From contig NW_025407834.1 in assembly GCF_003324165.1 (NCBI RefSeq), positions 310,001 to 374,000 on the forward strand: 64,000 bases of DNA. Reading direction: 5' to 3'. Below are positions 50,681-59,719 of this stretch, piece after piece. The notes beneath the pieces were generated by a model that made no database searches, had not been told where the DNA came from, and worked only from the letters and a program-made list of their open reading frames with translations. Position numbers and translations under genes: made by a program. This DNA is from Naegleria lovaniensis (taxonomy: Eukaryota > Heterolobosea > Eutetramitea > Acrasida > Naegleriidae). Each line of letters starts with the position of its first letter. Position 1 is the first letter of the stretch.

Positions 50681-52501
50681 ATGAAAAAAATTCTCAAGTT
50701 TGCAGTAACAAGTTCTCTCTCTGAAAATTGTCTCAAAATGGTTTTGAATCTAATTCGAGAAGCCATTCAACTCATTCATGAGAGTGATAAACAAGAACTT
50801 TCAGATAAGCTGACATTAACAGGGTTCTATAAGTATTTCCTTTTGTCTTCAAAGACAAAGAAAATTCCAATGTGCACTGATTGTCAGACGTATCAAAAAA
50901 ATCCAGACCAAAAATCCTGTCCTAAATGTGGGAAATTATGGAAAGATATCAAAACTCATTGCTTTTTACGCCCATTAAAATTCCAATTCGAGGAAAGGAT
51001 ATTCAGAGAGCCACAATTTTTGGATCAATTTAAACTTGATAATCGTGATCCCCAACTTATCCAAGATCGCTGTGACGGAGACATCTACAAAAACATTCAC
51101 AAAAAATTCGTAGATGCAGGAGGAAAAACTATGACGTTATTTGGTGACGGTGTTGCTCCGTTTAAATCTAGTCAGCAAAGCTTTTACGAATTCTCTATCA
51201 CATTCAATGAGATGAAATCAAATGTAAGAAAGAAGCGCAAGAATAACTTTTTGTGGCTACTATTTCCTAACAAACCATCTCAAGAAGAAATCAATTTGTG
51301 TTTGAAAATCATGATGGATGATTTGAATGTGTTCAATGATCAATTTAAACAAATATCATTGAGATTAGAAAGAGTAATTGCTGACTTACCTGCAAGGTCT
51401 AAAATTCTCTTATTTCAAAAATCAGGGTATTATTTTTGCCATTTATGCAAGATTCGAGGGGAACCTGTTCAGTTATCAGGAGGAACTACTCAAGTTAGAT
51501 ATCCACTTAGGAGAGACATTTCTAGCAATCAACGAATTGTTTTTGGTTTGAGAGATCGACATTTTTGGAATAATGTTTCGGGAAAAGAGTTGTCATGGGG
51601 TGTTCGTAGATATTCTCCAATATTAGACCAGAGTTGGAAACCAACTCCCACTACAATATGCTCCTATGATTCAATGCATAACTTGTATGAAAGAATTATG
51701 CGTGACATGATGGAGATGATTCCACTTCAATATTGGGACGAGTTCGACAAGGAATATCTCAAGCAAAAATTTCCTTCGTTCTTACATAGACACCCGAGAT
51801 CAGTTTCCAAAAATTTAGTACACCTTAAGGCAATGGAGATATATATGATTATTCACTATTATCTAGATCTACTTCAGGATGTTAAGAATTTCAGTATGAT
51901 TGAGTTGAAGTATAAAATTATTAAGAGAATGGTTGTTGTAATTGACAAGTTAACAGATGCCATTAATATAGCTGATTTGAATTCAATTAATGAGGAATTA
52001 AGAGGTATTTTGGAGGATTATCAAGAGATGGTGGGCATTGCAAAGGCTACAATGAACTTCCATGTAGCTAGTGATATGGTGCGAAATGCAAGCCTATATG
52101 GTCCATTGGCACATAATACAGCCTTTGTTGGGGAAAATCTAAACTTCACATTGACCAAGCCGTTCATTTCATCAAATTCTGCAAGGTATTCTATTATGTT
52201 TTTTGATATGGCGCAGTTATGCGATATATTTGGTTTAAGTGAACTCAAACCTTCGGAATGTGTGTGTGGTCATTTCGTATTGAAGAAAGAGAGAGATGTT
52301 GTGGCTGATACTTCTTGTACTCCTGCAAAATACTTCAAGATCAAATCATTCACGGATTCCACAGTGACTTTGCAGAATTTGTCAGACAGGTCTGTGATTG
52401 AAGTGTCCTACAAAGAGCCTCTGGTTCCTTGTGTTACTGTTACTAGAAAGGGGAAGAGTTATTTCATTCCGATGCACAAGAACGTAAATCAATATATTTA
52501 A
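50681..52501 (+). CDS. Transposase, Transposase_21 / CACTA type
   Basis: An uninterrupted frame of 606 codons begins at the ATG at 50681; the frame stays open a little upstream (GTG at 50645) but has no earlier ATG. A zinc-ribbon-like CTDCQTYQKNPDQKSCPKCG lies near residue 70. The Transposase_21 pattern follows: DGVAPFKSSQQSFYEFSITF then NEMKSNVRKK, FCHLCKIRGEPV, and CSYDSMHNLYERIMRDMM. A later part (HNTAFVGENLNFTLTKPF) is like the DUF4218 region that usually accompanies this transposase. The D residues of DG and YDSMHN are candidates for the DDE triad. A beta-rich tail (VTLQNLSDRSVIEVSYK) ends the protein. The catalytic assignment is by pattern only. Confidence 0.7.
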   Translation: MKKILKFAVTSSLSENCLKMVLNLIREAIQLIHESDKQELSDKLTLTGFYKYFLLSSKTKKIPMCTDCQTYQKNPDQKSCPKCGKLWKDIKTHCFLRPLKFQFEERIFREPQFLDQFKLDNRDPQLIQDRCDGDIYKNIHKKFVDAGGKTMTLFGDGVAPFKSSQQSFYEFSITFNEMKSNVRKKRKNNFLWLLFPNKPSQEEINLCLKIMMDDLNVFNDQFKQISLRLERVIADLPARSKILLFQKSGYYFCHLCKIRGEPVQLSGGTTQVRYPLRRDISSNQRIVFGLRDRHFWNNVSGKELSWGVRRYSPILDQSWKPTPTTICSYDSMHNLYERIMRDMMEMIPLQYWDEFDKEYLKQKFPSFLHRHPRSVSKNLVHLKAMEIYMIIHYYLDLLQDVKNFSMIELKYKIIKRMVVVIDKLTDAINIADLNSINEELRGILEDYQEMVGIAKATMNFHVASDMVRNASLYGPLAHNTAFVGENLNFTLTKPFISSNSARYSIMFFDMAQLCDIFGLSELKPSECVCGHFVLKKERDVVADTSCTPAKYFKIKSFTDSTVTLQNLSDRSVIEVSYKEPLVPCVTVTRKGKSYFIPMHKNVNQYI

Positions 52502-52619
52502 TGAAGCCGTGATGAAAAATAAACCTTGCTTTGTTTCGAAATTTTTTTTTTTGCAGGTGCGCAATTTTTGCGTTGTTTTTTTAACGCAAAAGCGTCAACT
52601 TTGCGAAGAGGGTTGCGGG

Positions 52620-53026
52620 TCCATGAGAAGCGGGTTGTTTAGCCTTTCAAAAAAAGGGAACACTTGCGAGTGGTTCACAGATGAATTTCAATACGCATAC
52701 AAATTCGACGCCACCAGTCCAGTGATGAACGCATCTGGGCGCATAACAGTTATTAAAGGGCTACGGACAATTGTCCTCTATCTCTTCAACCATTTGAAAA
52801 GGTCTTGTTTTGGCGCTTCATCTCGCATTCTTGGAGCGTATAAAAACAACCATTTCAAAAAAAAATTGTAGTGATCCAAACTAACTCCCTTACATACACA
52901 TCTCTCACTCCTACTTGATAGTCGTCAGAGGATCCATTAAGCGATCGTTACCAAATTTTTTGATCGCTGTTTCAAGGATCGGATATCAAGAAACTCACAA
53001 CCACTCTATTTATTTAAATTCCAAAC
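52620..53026. other. Intergenic, promoter side of the USP gene
   Basis: No supported gene. A short open frame running out of the transposon end (to about 52871) has no recognisable content. The USP promoter would lie here, directly beside the element's right end. Confidence 0.4.
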
Positions 53027-55045
53027 ATGATTCAAACCTCCACTCTTCCAAAATCCACCAGCAGGAGAAGCTACAATTATGTTCCTCAGTGTACTTCTTC
53101 CTCCGTTCGCTCCAGCTCAACAATCAAGGGAAGGGAATCTTCAAATAGTTTAATGTACAGTGCATCAACCAATTCCTTTCCTCATTCTCCAACCTCCTCT
53201 TTTTCCTCACACTCTCCGTCTTATTCTTCCCGATTGAACTTGTCTTCAAACTTTTCTCCATCTTCCAACATTTCATCCCCTCCTCATGTTTATTCAAAAT
53301 TTTCTCATCGATTCGGAAACAATGATTACCATGCTCTTTCAAAACAACGAACAGGTATTAATACGACCTTAGATAAACATCAACAGGATAGTTCCGCTCC
53401 TTCCAATTACACAATTCTTTCCAATGGAAGCTTGAAAAGAAGACCTTCAAGCTCTCTGGTCAGTAAAAGAAACACAGACATGTTTGGAACGTATTACACG
53501 TTTAGTGATGAAAAAACACCCAAGTTTATTTCTCCATCCTCAAGAAAAGATCTCAATCGAAGTTTAGATGTCAGCTTTGAAAGAGAGAGATCCAAATCTC
53601 AGCCAAGATCATTACGAAAGCAAACCTCCTCTCCTTCGCCAAATCTTCAATCACCTTCCGCCAAAGAACATGGATCATCCATTAAAAACCTCATGACTAA
53701 TTTATTTGGAAAGAGAGGACAGAAATTCGTTGAAGTACAACCTCAATCGTCGAATGTTTCCTCTTTATCTTTGTCCTCAGTGCAACCAAACAGTGATGAG
53801 AAGTCTAAAGTTGTTCCAGAAGATGAAGAGACTGTAACTACCATAATGAGTGAACATGTATCGTCACCGTTGGAAGGATCGTCCTTGGAATGCAACGAAT
53901 GCTCGAGTGAAGATATGCCTCCCATACCAACTAGTAGTTACTTGCTTGGCCATGGTTTTAACGCTGGACTGCGAAATATTGGTAATACTTGCTTTATGAA
54001 TGCAACACTGCAATGTTTGTGTTCCATTCAACCTATCAGAGACCATTTTACTTCTCCTTTTAAGGTTAATCCAAAAAAAGAAGGAAATTTAGCAAAACAA
54101 TTTTCAATACTTCTTAAAAACTTAATCACACCATCTTCTGAAAATGATCCATATTTTGCTATCAATCCAGTTGAATTTAAGAGAACTCTCAATCAATATA
54201 CATCTCTCTTTAGAGGCTTCGAGCAACAAGATTGTCAAGAGTTTCTGAGATATGTTCTTGATGGATTACATGAAGATCTTAATCGAGTTGTTGAAAAACC
54301 TAAATATGAAGAACTCAAAGATATTGCTAATGAGAGCGTCATTGATAAATCAATTCGATGGTACAACAATTATATTGAGAGGAACAATAGTTTCATAACA
54401 GATCTGTTTTTAGGACAATTGAAGTCAGAAATTCAATGCCATGCATGTAAAAGACAATCCATAACGTTTGATCCTTTCTTAGATATTTCCCTACCCATTG
54501 ATTTTAAAAATCCACACAGAAGAGGATCTAGTGGTCACTATTCATGGCCTCCAATCTCAAAGCAACATCATGATATGAATCATGAAGTGTCATTGGAGGA
54601 ATGTCTTTCCAAGTTTACCGAAGAAGAAATGTTAACTGGTATCGAACAAGTCTATTGCAGTGCATGTAAGGCTCATCAAGACGTGACCAAGAAACTAACG
54701 TTTTGTAGAATCCCTGAAGTGCTTGTAGTTCAATTGAAAAGATTTTCAAATGATGAAAAACTGTTAACTCCTGTGAGGCTGAGTGATCCAATCAATTTTT
54801 CGAATTTTCTAGCAAAAGAGGCAAGAGAACGATTTTACCAAAATGAACCTATTGAATATCAACTATTGGGAGTGATTAAACATTATGGAAGTTTACGAGG
54901 AGGTCACTACACTTGTCAAGTCAAAAATTCCAATGAAGAATGGTACGACTATAATGACAGTACTGTGAAAAAGTTGAGCCATTTCAATCCCTCTGACAGT
55001 TCTGCCTATGTATTGTTTTATGGAAGAATAAAATATTCAGATTAG
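53027..55045 (+). CDS. Ubiquitin-specific protease (USP2/8/21-like)
   Basis: This is a 672-residue single-exon cysteine protease that removes ubiquitin. Residues 1-300 are Ser/Pro/Asn-rich and disordered. The Cys box is NAGLRNIGNTCFMNATLQC with catalytic Cys near residue 323. QQDCQEFLRYVLDGLHEDLN is the QQD box. A CxxC pair is in EIQCHACKRQ and the second in YCSACKAHQD, giving the four-Cys zinc site. VLVVQLKRFS and the His box GSLRGGHYTCQVKN, with the final Asp/Asn in WYDYNDSTVKKL, complete the catalytic set. The length of the catalytic core (~350) is normal. Substrate unknown. The start lies about 400 bp from the transposon. Confidence 0.93.
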   Translation: MIQTSTLPKSTSRRSYNYVPQCTSSSVRSSSTIKGRESSNSLMYSASTNSFPHSPTSSFSSHSPSYSSRLNLSSNFSPSSNISSPPHVYSKFSHRFGNNDYHALSKQRTGINTTLDKHQQDSSAPSNYTILSNGSLKRRPSSSLVSKRNTDMFGTYYTFSDEKTPKFISPSSRKDLNRSLDVSFERERSKSQPRSLRKQTSSPSPNLQSPSAKEHGSSIKNLMTNLFGKRGQKFVEVQPQSSNVSSLSLSSVQPNSDEKSKVVPEDEETVTTIMSEHVSSPLEGSSLECNECSSEDMPPIPTSSYLLGHGFNAGLRNIGNTCFMNATLQCLCSIQPIRDHFTSPFKVNPKKEGNLAKQFSILLKNLITPSSENDPYFAINPVEFKRTLNQYTSLFRGFEQQDCQEFLRYVLDGLHEDLNRVVEKPKYEELKDIANESVIDKSIRWYNNYIERNNSFITDLFLGQLKSEIQCHACKRQSITFDPFLDISLPIDFKNPHRRGSSGHYSWPPISKQHHDMNHEVSLEECLSKFTEEEMLTGIEQVYCSACKAHQDVTKKLTFCRIPEVLVVQLKRFSNDEKLLTPVRLSDPINFSNFLAKEARERFYQNEPIEYQLLGVIKHYGSLRGGHYTCQVKNSNEEWYDYNDSTVKKLSHFNPSDSSAYVLFYGRIKYSD

Positions 55046-55066
55046 GAAAATGATTGAAGCATTTCA

Positions 55067-58017
55067 TTACTTCTTTTTTTTCTTTTCAGGTGGAGAAAAG
55101 TAGTTGAAAAGTGTCAATGATTCACGTGGTCGTTGTTGTTTCTTTTCAAAATGAGAATTCACATGAACATCAATGAGCGATGGAAAACATTCCTTTCCAC
55201 AAATGATACACTTGACCTTACCATTAAAATGGTCAATGGACAATGAATCTGTTGAGGAGTGTGAATGACTCGTTATAGAGCTAGAACTGGTAAGACTCTT
55301 ATTGACATCACTCTCTTGTTTCGTTGTTGTGGTCTTGAAAGAATATTCATCATAATTCTTACATGTGTTCGACTCATGATGATTCCATAAGGACGATCTT
55401 GATGATTTCTTAGGAGTGGTTGTCATTTGTTTTGGATATTCAAATGATCCATAACAGAGTTGAATCCATCTCAATTGTAATTTTGCATCTTGTAATTTTC
55501 GTTCATCTTCATCCTTATGAAACACATCATGTAAAGATTTGGCATGAAGAAATGTTGAGAGTTTCTTACTGAGTCTTAACATTCGAATGGCAACATCAGT
55601 TAATTGATCTGATGAGAGAATGGGTGATGCATTCGAATTGGTGGTAGAAAATAAACAAAATCGATCATTCTTAATCCTGTATACAGTACTATGATTGCCA
55701 CTATTATGACAACTAGTACTACTATTACTATCAGCACTAGTACTACTATTACTACTACTATCAGCACCCGTACTACTATTACTACTAGTATTTTGAAAAA
55801 GTGATGGAATGGATATTGTCATGGATTCTTCTTTTTCATTTTCAAATCGATATTTGAAGGTGAGTGATGTTGGATATCTTGAATTTGTACTCTGATCATC
55901 ACTACTACTCTTACTACTACTGCTAGTAGCATTGTTATTATTATTATTATTATCAATATCACTAATTCTACTCTTATTACTGTTATTACTAGCACGAACA
56001 CTACCACTAACACTACCACCACTAACACTCACAGGACATTGATACATTAAAGAATCTTCATGAATTCTTTCACATAATTCCATTGCAATATATCCAATGA
56101 CTTTTCGAATGGAGGTATGTACATGTGAGATGTGAATGGGTGTGAGAGACATGGATGCTGAAATTGTTTTTGGAGGATTTTGAAAGGAATCTTTGACCAT
56201 TTGATCTTTCATAGTAGTTTGAGTAGTTTGAGTATTGATACCAAGTAATTGCATGAGAGTATGAGTGATATTAGTAGTAGTAGTAGTAGTAGTAGTATTC
56301 TTATTATTACTACTCTTTCTACTACTATTGCTATTACTATTATTACTATTGCTACCATTACTTGTAAGACTACTATTATTATTACTATTACTATTACTAT
56401 TGCTACCATTACTTGTAGGTACACCATTCAATACATGGTATAAACATGTTCCATGATGATGATTGGTCTCGAGTTGTTGTTTCAAATCCAAGATGGTATG
56501 AATGGGTGGAAAATGAATCATCATGGATGAGTTCATTGTTGTTGATCCACTCTTCAATTGTTCAATCACATTCTTTCCTAATAATTTGGATAATTTTTCA
56601 ATGGGTGTTTGTTTGAATAATTCATTCATGAATGAATTGGTTGTGTTGTTGTGATCATGATTGTATACGATCATGGTTTGGTCTCGATAATTCTGATCTA
56701 ATGGTACACATTGTGCAAATGGTTTATATTTGGAACATAATAACTTGGATATAAATTTAGAATTCAAGGATATTCCACATGATAATTCATAATTTAAATC
56801 ATTCTTAATTCTATTTCTAATAAAGAGAGCACATTGACTTGCAATAAATAATTTCCAATGATTCAAAGTAGAGTCTTGTGATTGATGGTTCAGAATAAAA
56901 TTCCAATCCATACATGTTCCATGAATATCCAATACAGTATGTGTGTTTTGTTTTAATTCTTCTATTTGATTCATATTTTGTAAAATAGAGTCTTGTACAA
57001 GTGTGATGGAAGATTCTAAATTTGGAAATGAATTCATCTTGGAATTACTATTCTTCTCAAGTAGATGATTAATAGAACTTGAAGTCTTTTTATCTAGGGG
57101 TATATTGTTATTATTATTGTTATTGTTGTTATTGGTATTAGTATTGTTATTGTTGGTATTATTATTATTGGTATTGTTGTTGGACACACTACTCGTATCT
57201 AATAGATCCTTCTTATCATTATTATTAGAATCATTTGAAATCTTTTTCATTAATAATTGATGAATCAATTGTTCAAAACATGGTGTTAAATCAATATATA
57301 CTTCATCCATACTTGATTTTTCCATATTAAATTTCCAATCATGCCATGATGATGGTTGTTGTTGATGTGATTCTCCTTGTTGTTGAAGTGTGTTTAAATC
57401 ACTCCTTTCATTCCTCATGACATATTCATTGGAATTTCTCAATCTTTCAAAAAATTCTGGAATTAATTGATCCTTGACATGCAATTTAAATATTTCATGA
57501 AATGCTTCTCTATAATATTTATAAGTCACTTTAGTAGTATTAGGAAACATGGGAACATGAATGAGTTTTAAATTAGGACATATCACAAGTGCTTGTTGTG
57601 GTTTCATGTGTTTTTGAATTTGATGTTTGAAATCTAAACGAATGGAATGTGAAATGGCAATCAGATCATCATGTTGTTGAATGGCAATATATTCACGTGT
57701 GTGAGTTGTTGTTGTTGTTGTTGTTGTAATTGTTGTAGTTGTTGTTGTTGTTGTTGTTGTAATTGTTGTGGTGGAGGAATGAGAGGAATGAGAATTGAGT
57801 TGAGAGGAAGTATCTTGTGTTGTTTCATGGTTGGTTTGTTGATGGGTTGGATGGATGGAATTCAATGTTTTTTCGTTGGTGTTGAATTTGATGGTGGTAC
57901 TCTTGACACCATGTTCGCCATGGATGCATCACGAAAGAGATGAGGATTTCGATGTTTTTCAACTTGAATGAAAAATTCATCGGCATCAAGAAGGAGAATC
58001 ATGATGAGTATCAACAT
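55067..58017 (-). CDS. POLH: DNA polymerase eta (Y-family), with very large low-complexity inserts, one frame break
   Basis: The first exon-like stretch starts ILLLDADEFFIQVEKHRNPH, the metal-binding first motif of Y-family polymerases. It then changes frame within an A6 run (57868-57873), where one missing A restores continuity. IAIQQHDDLIAISHSIRLDF and TKVTYKYYREAFHEIFKLHV follow, then the second metal motif EKSSMDEVYIDLTPCFEQL. The little-finger-entry region is ELSCGISLNSKFISKLLCSK, then TPIEKLSKLLGKNVIEQLK. A C-terminal UBZ finger (VKCIICGKECFPSLIDVHVN, then SHFEK) and a PCNA-interaction-like SLTLFNYFSPPEKKKKK end the protein. Pol eta copies past UV dimers. Asn/Ser/Thr inserts make it ~980 residues, longer than the usual ~700. 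The start is 58017 or, in frame, 58002. Confidence 0.85.
56266..56415. repeat. AGT/ATT trinucleotide microsatellite in POLH
   Basis: Runs of agt, att/act and related triplets encode Thr/Ser/Asn tracts within the polymerase ORF (minus strand). The frame stays open in all three registers, as is usual for such repeats. Confidence 0.85.
57104..57182. repeat. ATT/GTT trinucleotide microsatellite in POLH
   Basis: Alternating att, gtt and ggt triplets encode an Asn-rich tract interspersed with Thr (minus strand). Frame-preserving. Confidence 0.8.
57704..57772. repeat. GTT trinucleotide microsatellite in POLH
   Basis: Mostly gtt triplets with a few att, encoding a long Thr tract with scattered Ile close to the N-terminal metal motif (minus strand). 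Confidence 0.85.
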
Positions 58018-58180
58018 GGAATGAGAGATTCACCAATGAATTTTTTTCTTTGCCAATAAGGTGTAAACGCCCGCTCCTGGCAAAAAGTCGATTCCGATCT
58101 TGGATGGAACTTGTAAAATCTTGTTGAAGGCATTTCTAAATGAAAAAAATGAGAACGTTGCGAAATTTCTCACAGTGTTC

Positions 58181-59574
58181 ATGGCCCATTCCAACAAAAA
58201 TATGCGTTCTTCTTCTCGAATTTATCTTGTCATCCGAGGAGTGTAACAACCTCAAAAACAACAACAACACATACACTCACTCATCATTCCAATCCTTACA
58301 TTTTAACCTGTGTATCCAATCATCATTTTCTTCTTCAACATTATTCCATTCTATCCAAAATTAAAAAAACAAAAGAGAAAATTAATACCATTAAAAATCA
58401 ACATCATGTGAATCCGACAAGCCTTGTAACACCCGAACGTGTAGATTCATTCATTTCCAAACAATTTCCTGAAAAATATAATGAAATGAAAAAAGCAGAA
58501 GGCTTGTATGATCTTGTAGAAGAATCTTCTACACCTGCTATTCCTAACAATAATGATACTCGCTCAAGAAATGCAACTAGAGAATCATTGAGCAACATGT
58601 CCACTACTTTTAGAGAAATGCTCACCAAAGAAGAACGTACAGAATTAAATTTAGAGAATTTACAAAAAATATTCAAACAAACAGCAAAACATTCTCCAAA
58701 TAATTCCAAAACGTGCAAAGTAACAATTATTGGAGCTCCAAATGCTGGAAAATCAACAATTCTCAACAATCTAGTCAGAAGAAAAGTATCAGCTGTATCT
58801 CCCAAGACACAAACGACTCGGAATCGTTCCCTAGCTGTACTCAATGAATCATCTCATCAAATTGTGTTTTTTGATACACCAGGTATACTAAATATGGAAA
58901 ATTCTAAATTGAAAGTTGATAAAACTGCAAAAGAAACAATAGAAGGATTACAAGATGAATCATGTTTGACTATGGAATTAGCTGATGTTGTTTTATTAAT
59001 GATTGATGTTACAAAACCATTGCATCATATCGATCATATATTAGATTTACTTTCGAAATATGCCAAAAAAGAAAAACAATTTCATTTATGTGCATTAATT
59101 AACAAGAGTGATATGGTAGAGATGGATCGATGTGAAGAATATAGATTTGAATTGATTCGTTCCGATGTCTTTGATCAAGCCTTTATTGTGAGTGCTAAAA
59201 CAGGTTATGGATTAGAAAGTTTGAAAAAATATTTATTTGAAAAATCAAAAAGCAGAAAATGGTATTTTGATGAAACAGCTGGAGTAACACCTGCAATGAC
59301 TACTCGTGATGTTGTGAAAGAGGTTATTAGAGAGAAACTCTATCGAAGATGTAACAAGGAGGTCCCTTATCAAACTCAAATTCAAATTACAAAATTAGAA
59401 TTGTCTCCATCAGGTGAACATTTAATCATTGACGCAGATTTGATTGTGAGAAATGTTGGACAGCAACGAATTGTTCAAAACGCTCTCAAATATGTCAATA
59501 CTTACGCTACTGCAGATCTGCAGAGAATGTATAAGGCAAATGTGGTATTACAATTTAAAGTTAAAATTAAATAA
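58181..59574 (+). CDS. ERAL1: Mitochondrial Era-like GTPase (ERAL1)
   Basis: The main frame (58408-59574) holds a complete Era GTPase: G1 IIGAPNAGKSTILNNL, G3 VFFDTPGILN, G4 LINKSDMVEMD, G5 FIVSAKTGYGLESLKKYL. The C-terminal KH-like part is VPYQTQIQITKLELSPSGEH, then VRNVGQQRIVQNALKYVN. Era proteins chaperone small-subunit rRNA. The main frame is open upstream but without an ATG. A presequence-like MAHSNKNMRSSSRIYLVIRG from 58181 runs in another frame and would join SVTTSKTTTTHTLTHHS if one base were missing near 58233-58245, so the start is inferred. The usual GKGG signature of the KH domain is not present. It is divergent from POLH. Confidence 0.82.
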
Positions 59575-59719
59575 TAATATTTTTAACAAGAAATTAAATA
59601 ATAATTGAAGAAGTATCGATCTCACAATATCGACTCAAACATGAGTGATTATGGATGCCCTATTCAAAATAGAATATCGCTCAATATGAGGACGCAATGT
59701 ATGTCCATTCACGACGTTT

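Larger units (their letters stand above)
47960..52619. mobile_element. CACTA (EnSpm)-like DNA transposon, about 4.66 kb
   Basis: The element carries two divergent genes: a Transposase_21-type transposase (+) and a coiled-coil partner protein (-), with starts 51 bp apart. Both ends read CCCGC inwards, with imperfect inverted similarity: left CCCGCTACTCGCGGTTGACG, right (complement) CCCGCAACCCTCTTCGCAAA then GTTGACG. Dense TTAACG/TTGACG motifs lie just inside the left end, and a few lie at the right end, as expected for subterminal protein-binding arrays of this superfamily. No clear target-site duplication was seen. It sits between the divergent DTWD1 and USP genes. The transposase frame is uninterrupted, so the copy may be fairly recent. 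The ends differ from the classical CACTA termini, so exact boundaries are inferred. Confidence 0.65.

Noticed and set aside
52509-52871. Open frame of 120 codons beyond the transposase
   Set aside because: It crosses the transposon's inverted end and has no motif, so it is probably chance.
58140-58364. Open frame of 74 codons starting MKKMRTLRNFSQ before the Era gene
   Set aside because: It ends before the GTPase frame and would need the opposite shift to join. The MAHSN/MRSSS frame fits a presequence better.
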